Of a stretch of 64,000 nucleotides of DNA, positions 23,721 to 33,766 are shown piece by piece. The DNA is from Corallincola platygyrae. GTDB taxonomy: Bacteria > Pseudomonadota > Gammaproteobacteria > Enterobacterales > Neiellaceae. How positions within the stretch are numbered: the stretch's first letter is position 1; each line of letters begins with the position of its first letter. The DNA lies in assembly GCF_039544265.1 (NCBI RefSeq), contig NZ_BAABLI010000011.1, forward strand, positions 109,863 to 173,862. Direction: 5' to 3'. The notes under the pieces are model-generated. The model saw only the letters and a program-made list of their open reading frames with translations, had not been told where the DNA came from and did not search any database. A program made the translations under genes and the position numbers.

Positions 23721-26288
23721 ATGGATTTACTGAGACCACTGCTCAAAGCCCGTACCCTGAACCAGTGGCTGGATGGCCTTATTTCATGGATCACTCCCTA
23801 CTGCCATTGTGAACGGTTAAGCCTGGTGCTTTGGGACGACGATCAGGTAGTGCTGGTGCTCGACCATCAGCAAAGCGGCAGTCAGATCTTTCATAGCCAG
23901 GACGTCGAAAAGCTCTCTCCCCCTCTGCCCTGGTCAGCTTTAGGTCGGGTCGACGACGCCCAACCTCAATTTATCCGTTTGGAAAATGATTCTCCGGTGA
24001 CCCAGTCCTGGACACTTACCCTGCCCTGCGCGCAGCCATTCGAAGCGGTTATCTATATTGAAGCCGCGATAGAGGACGATGTTTCTGCGCTGTCAGAGAT
24101 CGCCTTTCAGGCTCAGTTTTTGGCAGATCTATTGATCCTGCAGTGGGATCTGAATATTTTGCAGCGACAGCAGTTTCGCATGTCTGACTCTCCGCTCAGC
24201 AGTGGCGAAGTAGACCTGTTACCCATCATCGAACATTCACCCGCCGCCATTTCTGCAAAGGATTTAAATGGCAATATACTGTTTGTTAACAGACACTTTT
24301 CTAAACTAGAAGGCCCACCGCCCGAAGAATACGTGGGCAAAAACGTATTCGAGCTGTTCCCCAAAGATATTGCTTCGCAATTGTGGAGTAATGATCTTGA
24401 AGCGATAAACAAAAACGGTATCGAGATCGAAGAGAGCGTTTACCATAGAGATGGGACACTGCATACCTACCTTTCCAACAAGTTCCCACTTCGCGACCGT
24501 ACCGGAGAAATTTTTGGTGTCTGTGCCATCTCAACGGATATAACGTTACGCAAAGCAACGGAAAGCGAGCTGAGAGAAAGCGAACAGCGGCTAAAAACTC
24601 TGCTGCGATATGCGCCAGAAGCGATCCTTATTTTCGATGTCGACCGAGGACGTTACGTCGACGCCAACCGCAATGCTGAAAAGCTGTTCGGACTGAGAAA
24701 AAAGGCGCTGCTGCAAATAGACGCAGACCAACTCTCCCCCGACCTTCAAGCGGATGAATCTCTTTCCAAGCAACAACGCGCGCACTTTATTGCTCGCACC
24801 CTGTCAGATGAAGTGCCTCATTTTGAGTGGCAGGTGCTAAACAGTCGGGGTGAACAAGTGCCATGCGAAGTACGCATGGTGCAACTGCCTATGAGTGGCA
24901 GGCGGCTGATACGAGAGTCGTTAATCGACATATCGACCCATAAAGACTCAGAGCGTAAGCTCAAAGAACATGAAGCCCACCTGGAATACATTGCCCATCA
25001 CGATGCATTAACGGGGTTACCTAATCGTTTACTGCTGGCTGACCGCATGGAACATGCTCTGGCCTTGGCCAGACGCTCAGATACACGTGTCGCATTCCTG
25101 CTGTTCGACTTGGATCGGTTTAAATACATTAATGACACACTGGGCCACGACACTGGCGATAAATATCTCAAGGTCATTGCCAGTCGCCTGTCGGATACAG
25201 TGCGCACCATGGATACCGCAGCACGCCTGGGTGGGGATGAATTTGTAATTCTGATAGAGCAGTTCGGCGCGCTGTCAGATATTAATCAGGTGGCGCAAAA
25301 ACTTATTGAGCGGTTAGGTGAACCCTGTAACGTGGCAGGACACGAACTCTCTCCCTCCTTAAGTATCGGCATAAGCGTGTTTCCTGATGATGCCAACAGC
25401 ACTGAAAGCCTGCTCAAACATGCCGATATCGCCATGTACAAAGCCAAAGAAGCTGGCGGGCGTCAATTTCGTTTTTTCACTGGCGAGATGGACCAGCGCA
25501 CCTCCCACCATCTTCAACTGGAAACAGAGTTACGTCAGGCGATAGCTTCAGATCAGTTATCACTGGTATATCAGCCACAGGTGTCTCTCGAAAACGGCCA
25601 GCTCTGTGGTATCGAAGTACTGGTGAGATGGCATCACCCCAAACGAGGCATTATCTTCCCCGGTGAATTTATTCCATTAGCGGAAGAAACAGGGCTGATC
25701 AATGAACTGGGTTACTGGGTGATGGAACACGCTTGCCGACAACTGAAAAAATGGCACAAGAAGCAGATTAAAACGCCTCGCCTATCGATCAACCTCTCAG
25801 CTAGACAGTTCCATCAGCACGATCTACTGGATCACCTTAAATCGCTACTGACGGAAAACAATCTGGTACCAGAAGATATCGAGTTTGAAATGACTGAGAG
25901 TATGCTGATGGCGGATGCGGTTGAAACCGAGCGCTTGCTTGCTCAGATCGCCAACTTTGGTATTTCACTGGCCATCGATGACTTTGGCACCGGCTATTCG
26001 TCGCTCGCTTACCTGCAGAAATTTCCGATACACAGACTCAAAATTGATCGCCGTTTTATTCAGCACCTTCCCGACAACGGCAACGACAGTGTCATTGTCT
26101 CAGCGATTATCGCTATGGCGCACAATATGGGCATGACGGTACTGGCAGAAGGCGTCGAAACAGGCGAGCAGCAAAGATTTTTAACGCGCATGAAATGCGA
26201 CGAAGCACAGGGTTACCTGTTTGCCAAACCTTTGCCGACCGAGGCCTGTACCAGTTACCTGCTGCAACATCAGGATGAGCTTTTTTGA
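23721..26288 (+). CDS. Multi-sensor PAS-PAS-GGDEF-EAL cyclic-di-GMP protein
   Basis: An 855-residue soluble protein. The N-terminal region (about 1-145) looks GAF-like, followed by two PAS domains (about 165-285 and 288-410), GGDEF (about 425-585) and EAL (about 600-850). GGDEF is intact (LFDLDRFKYINDTLGH, ARLGGDEF) with an I-site RTMD five residues upstream. EAL motif reads EVLVRW with the catalytic Glu kept. SINLSARQF, EMTESM, DDFGTGYSS, LKIDRRF and AEGVET are all present, so both activities are plausible. It converges with glnE, leaving only 24 bases between stops, and follows lpxL by 89 bases. Confidence 0.93.
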   Translation: MDLLRPLLKARTLNQWLDGLISWITPYCHCERLSLVLWDDDQVVLVLDHQQSGSQIFHSQDVEKLSPPLPWSALGRVDDAQPQFIRLENDSPVTQSWTLTLPCAQPFEAVIYIEAAIEDDVSALSEIAFQAQFLADLLILQWDLNILQRQQFRMSDSPLSSGEVDLLPIIEHSPAAISAKDLNGNILFVNRHFSKLEGPPPEEYVGKNVFELFPKDIASQLWSNDLEAINKNGIEIEESVYHRDGTLHTYLSNKFPLRDRTGEIFGVCAISTDITLRKATESELRESEQRLKTLLRYAPEAILIFDVDRGRYVDANRNAEKLFGLRKKALLQIDADQLSPDLQADESLSKQQRAHFIARTLSDEVPHFEWQVLNSRGEQVPCEVRMVQLPMSGRRLIRESLIDISTHKDSERKLKEHEAHLEYIAHHDALTGLPNRLLLADRMEHALALARRSDTRVAFLLFDLDRFKYINDTLGHDTGDKYLKVIASRLSDTVRTMDTAARLGGDEFVILIEQFGALSDINQVAQKLIERLGEPCNVAGHELSPSLSIGISVFPDDANSTESLLKHADIAMYKAKEAGGRQFRFFTGEMDQRTSHHLQLETELRQAIASDQLSLVYQPQVSLENGQLCGIEVLVRWHHPKRGIIFPGEFIPLAEETGLINELGYWVMEHACRQLKKWHKKQIKTPRLSINLSARQFHQHDLLDHLKSLLTENNLVPEDIEFEMTESMLMADAVETERLLAQIANFGISLAIDDFGTGYSSLAYLQKFPIHRLKIDRRFIQHLPDNGNDSVIVSAIIAMAHNMGMTVLAEGVETGEQQRFLTRMKCDEAQGYLFAKPLPTEACTSYLLQHQDELF

Positions 26289-26312
26289 CCCGAGCAAACA
26301 AGTCGCCTCGAG

Positions 26313-29210
26313 CTAGCTATCCTCTTTCATCTCTCGATAGTCTGCCAGGTGCTCAGCCCAGGCTGACGTAATCTGCTGCCGGGTCTGCTGCCACTGCTCG
26401 GCAGACAGAAGCCCCGGTTGCTGCTGCAAGGCCAGCCGATGGTTTTCATCACGCAAACTGCAATAGGCTTCGGTCAAAGCATCAGCCTGCGCTGCATCCA
26501 TAAGCCCCTGCTGTGCCAGGGTCTCAAAAATACGGACATTGTCAGACCAGATAGCGAGCGGTTCATGGTCGTAGCTATTGGCCAGCACAAGGTATTGTGC
26601 GAGAAACTCAATATCGACAATACCACCATGATCCTGCTTGAGATCGTATTGCTGCAGATCGCCTTTGTTAAGGTGGCGATACATTTTGCCACGCATTTTG
26701 GCCACATCATCCGCCAATTCACGCTTGTCCCGGGATTGCCTGAGCACGGCGTGTCGGATCCGATCAAACTCGTCCGTCATCGCCTTGTCACCGAACACAA
26801 CACGACTGCGAACCAAAGCCTGATGCTCCCAGGTCCAAGCGTCTTTGTGCTGATAATCGGCAAAGCTATCGATATGGCTCACCATCAGGCCCGAAGCGCC
26901 TGATGGACGCAGACGCATATCAATTTCATAAAGCACACCGGACGGCGTGCGAGTGGTAAACAGGTGGATAATTCGCTGGCCCAGCTTCAAATAGAACTGC
27001 TGGTTATCAAGAGATTTCTCTCCCTGCGTGGCCCCTGAAGGCGCATGATGAAGAAACACCAAGTCCAGATCAGAGCCATACCCCAACTCTATGCCCCCCA
27101 TTTTGCCGTAACCAATCACGGCAAAACCGTAGCTATTATCTTCTAGTCCGCTTGGCGCACCATAGCGTGTCACCATCTGCTGCCAGGCCATGGTAACCAC
27201 CTGCTCAATCAAGGCCTCAGCAAGGGCTGTCAGATGGTCACTCACCTTCATCAGTGGTAGTGCGCCTGCGATATCGGACGCGGCGATACGCAGCTGTTGG
27301 ATCTGCTTAAATTGGCGCAGCGCTTCCATTTGCTGTTCCAGATCATCTTCAGGAATGCGAAGCACAAATTCCCGCAACTCTTCCCTGTATTGGCTTAGGC
27401 TTGGCGGATGATACAGGTGGGCAGGGTCGATCAATTCATCCAGCAATAACGGGAATCGTGACAGCTGCTCTGCGATCCAGGGGCTGGCAGAACAGAGCCG
27501 ACACAATTGATCCAGGGTGCCGGGGTTTTCCAGCAGCAGTTCTAAGTAAGCGGTACGCGTAAGAATACGGGTAAGCACGGTGACTACCCGTTCAAACAGC
27601 ATCACAGGTTCGTCCGCACAGCAGATCCGCTGCAGCAGACTGGGCATCAGCTTAGTCAGGGTTTCACGACCACGATTGCCCATGGCTCGCTGCTGGCACT
27701 GAGTTCGAAAATCCACTATCAGGCGACAGAGTTTTTCTGTCTTGTCTGGGGTAACCTCGAGCTCAGCCAAGATGGGGATCACTTCATCCGGTGGCAAGTC
27801 GTGCTGCCAGATCTCAACGTAGTGCTCATCGACCTCTTCTTTGTTCTCCTCTTCTTCGCCAATGACCAGGTGGAAAACATGATGAACAGCTTCCGTATGG
27901 ACGCGCAGAGCATCAAGAAACTCTTCGTAGCTAGCAAATCCCAGGGCAAACGCGAGGCGGCTCTGGTCAAGTGGAATCTCCGGTAACATTTGAGTCTGCT
28001 GGTCACCGATAGCCTGAATAACCTGCTCGCTCTGACGAAGGAACAGATAGGCCTGATGAAGGACATCGGCGTCAGCCAGAGAAAGCAGTCCGTTTTCACG
28101 GAGGTGAGTCAATGTTTCCAGGAGTCCGTGACTTTGCAGCATCTGCATTCGCCCGCCTCGGATCAGCTGCCAGACCTGAACGATAAACTCAATCTCGCGG
28201 ATCCCTCCAGCGCCCAACTTGATGTTGCTGTTTTGCGAACGACGACGTACTTCTCGGCTGATCATCGCTTTCATCTGTCGTAAAGAATCGATTGCGGAGT
28301 AATCAATATAGCGACGGTAGATAAACGGCCTGAGCAAGGCTTCAAGCTCTTGATGGAACCTTCCACGCGGGCCAAGCGTACGCGCTTTTACCATAGCGTA
28401 GCGTTCCCACTCACGCCCCTGCTCCTGGTAATAGTCTTCAAGTGCAGCAAAACTCAACACCAACGGGCCACTGTCTCCAAAAGGACGCAGTCTCATATCA
28501 ACGCGGTAAACAAAACCATCAGCGGTAGATTGCGACAGTAGATTAATCAGACGCTGACCCAACTTGGTAAAGAATTGCTGATTATCCCAACTGCGTCTTG
28601 CGCCCTGGGTCTCACCGTTTTCTGGGAAGGCGAAAATCAGGTCGATGTCGGAAGAGAAATTGAGCTCCCCACCACCCAGCTTGCCCATACCCAGCACCAG
28701 CATAGGCTGAGGCTGACCCGACACTCTGCCGGTTGGCGTACCCATCTGTTTAGTTAGCTGCTGATAGGCCCAAGCCAGCGCCTGACAAACCATGGCATCC
28801 GCCAACCGCGATACCCGCGACATGGTTTGCTCTATCGTGGCCAGATGCAACAGATCGCGCCAAGCGATCAATGTCATCTCGCGGCGACGAAGCACACGCA
28901 AGCATTTTTGTACCGCGGCTTCATTGTCTCCACATTCGCCCAATTTCGGCGCCAGCCACTGATGGTAATCTTGTGGCCCCGGCTGCTGCAGCTCTGTATC
29001 TAGCACCTGCAACGCCCAATCAGGCTCCTTCATCAGGCTGTCTGCAATAAAATCGCTGAGTCCAAGCCCCAATTTGAGCACCGAAACGTGTTGTTCGCTC
29101 AGATATTGACAGCTGAGCGTTTGCTTCTCGCAGACCTCTTTAAACTGCAGCCATCGAGTCTCAGCCAACTCAGCAATGTTTGGGGGAAGCTTGGCCAAAT
29201 CGGTTTTCAT
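26313..29210 (-). CDS. glnE: Bifunctional glutamine synthetase adenylyltransferase/adenylyl-removing enzyme
   Basis: GlnE adjusts glutamine synthetase activity by adding or removing AMP in response to PII. The 965 residues contain two nucleotidyltransferase domains. The N-terminal one (deadenylylating) has GKLGGGELNFSSDIDL, the C-terminal one (adenylylating) GYGKMGGIELGYGSDLDL; both keep the D-x-D metal motif. The ATG at 29210 is preferred over 29249 because AGG lies eight bases upstream and the family starts there. It follows ygiF by 82 bases, as in E. coli. Confidence 0.96.
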   Translation of the reverse strand: MKTDLAKLPPNIAELAETRWLQFKEVCEKQTLSCQYLSEQHVSVLKLGLGLSDFIADSLMKEPDWALQVLDTELQQPGPQDYHQWLAPKLGECGDNEAAVQKCLRVLRRREMTLIAWRDLLHLATIEQTMSRVSRLADAMVCQALAWAYQQLTKQMGTPTGRVSGQPQPMLVLGMGKLGGGELNFSSDIDLIFAFPENGETQGARRSWDNQQFFTKLGQRLINLLSQSTADGFVYRVDMRLRPFGDSGPLVLSFAALEDYYQEQGREWERYAMVKARTLGPRGRFHQELEALLRPFIYRRYIDYSAIDSLRQMKAMISREVRRRSQNSNIKLGAGGIREIEFIVQVWQLIRGGRMQMLQSHGLLETLTHLRENGLLSLADADVLHQAYLFLRQSEQVIQAIGDQQTQMLPEIPLDQSRLAFALGFASYEEFLDALRVHTEAVHHVFHLVIGEEEENKEEVDEHYVEIWQHDLPPDEVIPILAELEVTPDKTEKLCRLIVDFRTQCQQRAMGNRGRETLTKLMPSLLQRICCADEPVMLFERVVTVLTRILTRTAYLELLLENPGTLDQLCRLCSASPWIAEQLSRFPLLLDELIDPAHLYHPPSLSQYREELREFVLRIPEDDLEQQMEALRQFKQIQQLRIAASDIAGALPLMKVSDHLTALAEALIEQVVTMAWQQMVTRYGAPSGLEDNSYGFAVIGYGKMGGIELGYGSDLDLVFLHHAPSGATQGEKSLDNQQFYLKLGQRIIHLFTTRTPSGVLYEIDMRLRPSGASGLMVSHIDSFADYQHKDAWTWEHQALVRSRVVFGDKAMTDEFDRIRHAVLRQSRDKRELADDVAKMRGKMYRHLNKGDLQQYDLKQDHGGIVDIEFLAQYLVLANSYDHEPLAIWSDNVRIFETLAQQGLMDAAQADALTEAYCSLRDENHRLALQQQPGLLSAEQWQQTRQQITSAWAEHLADYREMKEDS

Positions 29211-29292
29211 TAAGAGTACCTGTGCAGATGGGAATGCAGCACCACACATGAAAGGTCATGCATGGCACTGAATTGGAAGACTGTTATCAAAG

Positions 29293-30798
29293 TTAGCCGA
29301 ATATAGGGCTTTGAATGGCAGAAAAACGTGATTGCTCCAGCGCATGCAGCAAAGACTTGCGTTTTCGCTTGAGCCACTTCAAAAATTGCTCACGCTCTTT
29401 AAGCGGCCAGGATTCTGCCAACTGTTCCAAATAGTTCAGTTGGTGCCACTCCTTGCTGCCACGGTATAGATCCAGCCATGGTTCGGCGCAGTCTGCGCCC
29501 TGCTCCGCACTGAATAGGTCGGCAAAACAGAGACGATAGCCCAATGCTATCTCCAGATGGGCGAAATGTTCCTGGTACAACTGACCATTGAACTCATCAC
29601 CCTGGTAGCTGAGATGCAACTGCTGCCAAAGTGAAGTAAGTTGCTGCCGACCGGAGCTTTTTATACTTTGTTCCAACGCATCTTTGTCGCCAACCATGTA
29701 ACGCCGCCAACCCTGCTCGAACAACCATTCCGTCAACGACAGTACCAGCTGGCAATAACGGGTTGAAAGCAGCAATTCGCTCACTTCCTGTTGGTCCGGC
29801 GACTGTTCTGAGATCATTTGCAGCTCACTGACTATCAACGCCTGGTCATCAAGCTTACGCAAAAAGTGGCCATCGTCCTCCAATGCGTGTTGTCGATGCG
29901 AAGCCTCGCGTACCCACGACAGCGAAGACATCAGCCACTTCAACTCATCTCGCAAAGTCTCGCTGGCCTCAAGAGGAATAGCTTCTTTATAAGCTTCAAA
30001 AACCTGCTGCAACCAGAGATAGCCGTAATAAAGCGCTTCTACCGCCCTAAAAGAGGGGGAAGTGAGAAAACTCTGCTCATTATGTTGAATGGTATCCAGA
30101 GCGCTTTTTACCGTTGCCTCGAAAGCGGTTTCAACCGACGACTGCCGTTCAAGACTTACCGGGCGAAGTTTGCACACGGGATATTCCACTTCACCTTTGG
30201 CCAGTCGGTAGCCTCGAGCCGCTTTACTCAAATGCCCCAGCCTCGCTGGTACCACGTTGGAAACTGTGCGCGCCAGGCCAAATAGGTGGTCTGGATCGCC
30301 TTTAAGCAGTTCGAACTCCACTTCAGCAATGGGCTCTTCGAGGTGATTGGCTTCTACCAGACCAAGATCGAGTGCCACCTCTACCTCAGAGCCATCGTCA
30401 AATCGGAGACACCAACTGCGACGTCGAAAGTTGGTCGAGAAAATAGGCACCAGCTTCTTCTGAAGTTTTTTCTTGTTCACACCATCAGGCCAGATATCTT
30501 CCGGAAATAGAGTGATATCAGGACGGCTGCCTTCAATCGGCAAGTTGTATTCAGGGCGCTGGTGTAAACCGCCGACTACACGACCGGCGGTTTTAATGGT
30601 CTGAACCGCCACATCATCGGTAGATCTGACCCGCAACCCTATATCGAGGTCGCGAAGTTGCCGATCTGGCGTATCAAAGTAGATATTGGCCAGCTGCTTA
30701 TCAGCAGAGAAATAAACATCTGCTGCACTTTCAATTGCTTGAACCAGATCATCCGATTCGCCCGAAATGACCAGTTTGATCTCTATTTCTGTATCCAT
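29293..30798 (-). CDS. ygiF: Inorganic triphosphatase, CYTH plus CHAD domains
   Basis: A 501-residue protein of the YgiF type. The N-terminal CYTH domain (about 1-205) opens with the hallmark EIEIKL (ExExK) and hydrolyses inorganic triphosphate in characterised relatives. The C-terminal CHAD domain (about 225-490) is helical and Arg/His-rich, a polyphosphate-binding fold. It lies directly upstream of glnE, as in E. coli. The intergenic region shared with the divergent phosphate genes at 30946 is 147 bases, so a polyphosphate-related protein and a phosphate transporter are head to head. Confidence 0.93.
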   Translation of the reverse strand: MDTEIEIKLVISGESDDLVQAIESAADVYFSADKQLANIYFDTPDRQLRDLDIGLRVRSTDDVAVQTIKTAGRVVGGLHQRPEYNLPIEGSRPDITLFPEDIWPDGVNKKKLQKKLVPIFSTNFRRRSWCLRFDDGSEVEVALDLGLVEANHLEEPIAEVEFELLKGDPDHLFGLARTVSNVVPARLGHLSKAARGYRLAKGEVEYPVCKLRPVSLERQSSVETAFEATVKSALDTIQHNEQSFLTSPSFRAVEALYYGYLWLQQVFEAYKEAIPLEASETLRDELKWLMSSLSWVREASHRQHALEDDGHFLRKLDDQALIVSELQMISEQSPDQQEVSELLLSTRYCQLVLSLTEWLFEQGWRRYMVGDKDALEQSIKSSGRQQLTSLWQQLHLSYQGDEFNGQLYQEHFAHLEIALGYRLCFADLFSAEQGADCAEPWLDLYRGSKEWHQLNYLEQLAESWPLKEREQFLKWLKRKRKSLLHALEQSRFSAIQSPIFG

Positions 30799-30945
30799 CG
30801 ACTACATTCAATTTGATGCAGGTCGGTATCGACCTATAAATTGCCCGACATGCGACTGAATAGGTTCCATGCGTTCGCCACTTCAGCTAGTATTCAGCGC
30901 CGATTTGTTACGGTCAAATGACAACACACCTCAGGAAGTGCGTTT

Positions 30946-31626
30946 ATGCCATTAAATAACATCATGGGAGTTTTTGCTAAGTCTCCCATTAAACCGTTAG
31001 AAGAGCATATTAATAAAGTTCACGCCTGCTGCGAAGAACTACCTAATTTCTTTAAGGTTGTTCGGCAGCAAGATTGGGAGGCTGCTGGCAAAATTCGCGA
31101 AAAAATCTCCAAGATGGAGAAAGAAGCGGATGCCCTTAAGCGTGAAATTCGCCTCACTTTGCCCGGTGGCTTGTTCATGCCTGTAGAGCGCACCGACATG
31201 CTGGAGCTGCTCACTCAGCAAGACAAGATAGCCAACATCGTGAAAGATATCGCAGGTCGGGTAATCGGTCGTGAGATGACTATCCCTGAAGCGATGGCCG
31301 ATGATTTTGAAGCCTATGTTGCTCGCTGTCTTGACGCCACGGCGCAAGCCAAAAAAGCGATCAATGAATTAGACGAACTTCTGGAAACCGGCTTCCGTGG
31401 CCGTGAAGTTGATCTGGTTGAAAAAATGATCCACGAGTTGGATCTGATTGAAGATGATACCGACAGCATGCAGATCAAGCTTCGCAGGCAGTTACGTGAC
31501 ATGGAGCCTGATCTCAATCCTATTGATGTCATGTTCCTCTACAGAATCATTGAATGGGTTGGCGACGTGGCCGACCAGGCTGAGCGTGTAGGTGCGCGCC
31601 TCGAACTCATGCTTGCACGCACGTAA
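30946..31626 (+). CDS. DUF47 family PiT-accessory protein (PhoU-like)
   Basis: A 226-residue all-helical cytoplasmic protein of the DUF47/YkaA family, distantly PhoU-like, usually paired with a low-affinity phosphate transporter. Family features include FAKSPIKPLEEHI near the start, the amphipathic helices with EKEADALKREIR, and the C-terminal WVGDVADQAERVG. AGGAAG ends seven bases before the ATG. The pit gene follows 12 bases after its stop, so the two are co-transcribed and this protein probably modulates the transporter. Confidence 0.93.
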   Translation: MPLNNIMGVFAKSPIKPLEEHINKVHACCEELPNFFKVVRQQDWEAAGKIREKISKMEKEADALKREIRLTLPGGLFMPVERTDMLELLTQQDKIANIVKDIAGRVIGREMTIPEAMADDFEAYVARCLDATAQAKKAINELDELLETGFRGREVDLVEKMIHELDLIEDDTDSMQIKLRRQLRDMEPDLNPIDVMFLYRIIEWVGDVADQAERVGARLELMLART

Positions 31627-31638
31627 GGTAATGCAGTA

Positions 31639-32904
31639 ATGGAAATTCTCGTAAATTACAGCTTTGAACTGGTATTGATGGCCGGACTGTTCGGCTTCTT
31701 TATGGCTTGGGGTATTGGCGCGAATGACGTGGCCAACGCTATGGGAACCTCGGTGGGGTCCAAAGCATTGACCATCAAACAGGCCATTATTGTCGCCATG
31801 ATCTTTGAATTTGCTGGCGCCTATCTGGCTGGTGGCGAAGTAACATCAACTATCCGTAAAGGTATCATCGACAGTAGTTATTTTATCGATGTACCCGAAC
31901 TGCTGGTATACGGCATGATCGCGTCGCTACTGGCGGCAGGCACATGGCTGTTAGTGGCTTCTTATCTGGGTTGGCCAGTTTCTACCACCCACTCCATCAT
32001 CGGTGCCATTGTTGGCTTCGCAGCGGTTGGTGTAAGTGTTGATGCGGTCGCCTGGGGCAAGGTAGGCGGCATCGTCGGAAGCTGGGTCGTCACTCCTGCG
32101 ATCTCTGGTTTTATTGCTTATCTCATCTTTATGAGTGCGCAAAAACTGATTTTCGATACCGAAGATCCGTTGAAGAATGCCAAGAAATATGTGCCTGTAT
32201 ACATGGGCCTGGCAGGTTTCGTTCTGTCTTTGGTAACCATCAAGAAAGGTCTCAAGCACGTCGGGCTTCACCTAAGTGCAGTTCAAGGCTATAGCCTAGC
32301 TGTTGCTATCGCAGTTGTTCTAGCGATCATTGGAATGGTGGCCATCAGTCGCTTGAAAATTGATCCCAAAGCCGACCGCCGAATGCACTTTGCCAATGTA
32401 GAGAAGGTATTCGCTATTTTGATGGTAGTAACGGCCTGCTGTATGGCGTTTGCTCACGGCTCCAATGACGTAGCAAATGCGATTGGTCCATTGGCTGCTG
32501 TAGTTTCTGTTGTTAACAGTGGTGGTGAGATCGCCAAGAAAGCCGCTCTTGCATGGTGGATCCTGCCTCTTGGTGCGGTAGGTATTGTCGCAGGTCTGGC
32601 CATTTTTGGTCATCGTGTTATGGCAACGATTGGTCGTGGTATTACTCACCTGACACCGAGTCGTGGATTCGCTGCTGAGCTGGCCGCTGCATCTACAGTA
32701 GTTATCGCATCAGGTACTGGCCTGCCAATCTCCACCACTCAAACATTGGTAGGTGCGGTGCTGGGGGTTGGTATGGCTCGTGGTATTGCAGCACTGAACT
32801 TGAGCGTGATCCGCAATATTGTGGTGAGCTGGGTGGTCACTTTGCCCGCAGGTGCCGTGATGTCCATCATGTTCTTCTACATGCTTAAGGGAATTTTCTC
32901 CTGA
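31639..32904 (+). CDS. pit: Inorganic phosphate transporter, PiT family
   Basis: A 421-residue polytopic inner-membrane protein with about ten hydrophobic segments. The duplicated PiT signature is present in both halves: GIGANDVANAMGTSVGSKA and HGSNDVANAIGPLAA. The paired motifs GWPVSTTHSIIG and GLPISTTQTLVGAVLG also repeat, as expected of the inverted-repeat fold. It moves phosphate (as metal-phosphate or with a cation) with low affinity. It forms an operon with the DUF47 gene upstream. No convincing pho box was found in the leader. Confidence 0.95.
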   Translation: MEILVNYSFELVLMAGLFGFFMAWGIGANDVANAMGTSVGSKALTIKQAIIVAMIFEFAGAYLAGGEVTSTIRKGIIDSSYFIDVPELLVYGMIASLLAAGTWLLVASYLGWPVSTTHSIIGAIVGFAAVGVSVDAVAWGKVGGIVGSWVVTPAISGFIAYLIFMSAQKLIFDTEDPLKNAKKYVPVYMGLAGFVLSLVTIKKGLKHVGLHLSAVQGYSLAVAIAVVLAIIGMVAISRLKIDPKADRRMHFANVEKVFAILMVVTACCMAFAHGSNDVANAIGPLAAVVSVVNSGGEIAKKAALAWWILPLGAVGIVAGLAIFGHRVMATIGRGITHLTPSRGFAAELAAASTVVIASGTGLPISTTQTLVGAVLGVGMARGIAALNLSVIRNIVVSWVVTLPAGAVMSIMFFYMLKGIFS

Positions 32905-33004
32905 TTTAGGGCGCCTCCGGTGTGAGGTGCTTGCCAATTCTCGGGGGACGCAATAGCATGAGCTTCCAATTATTGTGTCCCCTGCATATCACCAAGGTTT
33001 AGCT

Positions 33005-33586
33005 GTGAAGAAACTACTGTTATCCCTTCTGTTTTTCTTTCCTTTGCTCTCGGCTCATGCCGCTGAAGGTAGTTTTAAGTACGTTAGCGACGAGCTGACC
33101 ATTTTCATGCACTCTGGCCCCAGTACCCAATATCGCATCCTTGGGACAATTAAAGCCGGCAGCCGAGTACAGGTTCACCCTGATGCCAGTGACACTGGTT
33201 ACATCAAAGTGACAGATCCAAAAGGTAAAACTGGCTGGGTAGATGGCCAGATGCTAAGTCGCGCGGTAAGTCTGCAATATCGCCTGCCTCAGTTGGAGGA
33301 GCAGGTTGCTACCCTGAAAATGGAACTGCAAAGCCGCAATGAAGAGCTGGCAGCCCTAAAACAAAACCTGTCAGCATTGCAGGAGCAATCTCAAGCTATC
33401 GCTGAAGAACGCGATAAAACGATGGCGTCCAATGAACAACTCAATGCCAAGTTGGACAACATGGATGAATCGACTCAGATGGAGTGGTTCTGGCGCGGCG
33501 CAATCGTTTTGGGTGTGGGCATGCTGGTAGGACTCATCATTCCATTCCTGCCCCGTCGCAAGAAGCGCCAGGAACAGTGGATGTAG
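33005..33586 (+). CDS. ygiM: SH3-domain protein of the YgiM type
   Basis: A 193-residue envelope protein: signal sequence (KKLLLSLLFFFPLLSAHA), bacterial SH3 domain (about 25-90, with MHSGPSTQYRILGTIKAG), coiled coil (about 95-155) and a C-terminal membrane helix (about 162-183) ending in RRKKR. This matches the TIGR04211-type family to which E. coli YgiM belongs. The role is unknown; the SH3 part may contact peptidoglycan. The GTG at 33005 has AAGG seven bases upstream and places the signal peptide at the start; an earlier GTG at 32975 would add ten residues. In E. coli ygiM lies between ygiF and cca, as here. Confidence 0.9.
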   Translation: MKKLLLSLLFFFPLLSAHAAEGSFKYVSDELTIFMHSGPSTQYRILGTIKAGSRVQVHPDASDTGYIKVTDPKGKTGWVDGQMLSRAVSLQYRLPQLEEQVATLKMELQSRNEELAALKQNLSALQEQSQAIAEERDKTMASNEQLNAKLDNMDESTQMEWFWRGAIVLGVGMLVGLIIPFLPRRKKRQEQWM

Positions 33587-33630
33587 CCCTGCGCCTGATC
33601 AGTGCAATACAGCACACATAGCTTTACAGA

Positions 33631-33658
33631 AACGGCGCCTTTTGGCGCCGTTTTTTTT
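33631..33658 (+). terminator. Rho-independent terminator after ygiM
   Basis: AACGGCGCC-TTTT-GGCGCCG followed by eight T, 44 bases after the stop. Confidence 0.93.
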
Positions 33659-33766
33659 CATTCTTGATACTCCATATCCTGCCATCCGAGCGCTAAAATC
33701 AGCTTCAAACAACGTGAAACAAATGCCTAAATAAGACTCGTAAGAAGTCCCCCGGAGAGCTACCAG

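Noticed and set aside
30799..30945. Pho box upstream of the DUF47-pit genes
   Set aside because: Only scattered TGACA/TTAC pieces; no pair of direct CTGTCAT-like repeats at the required spacing.
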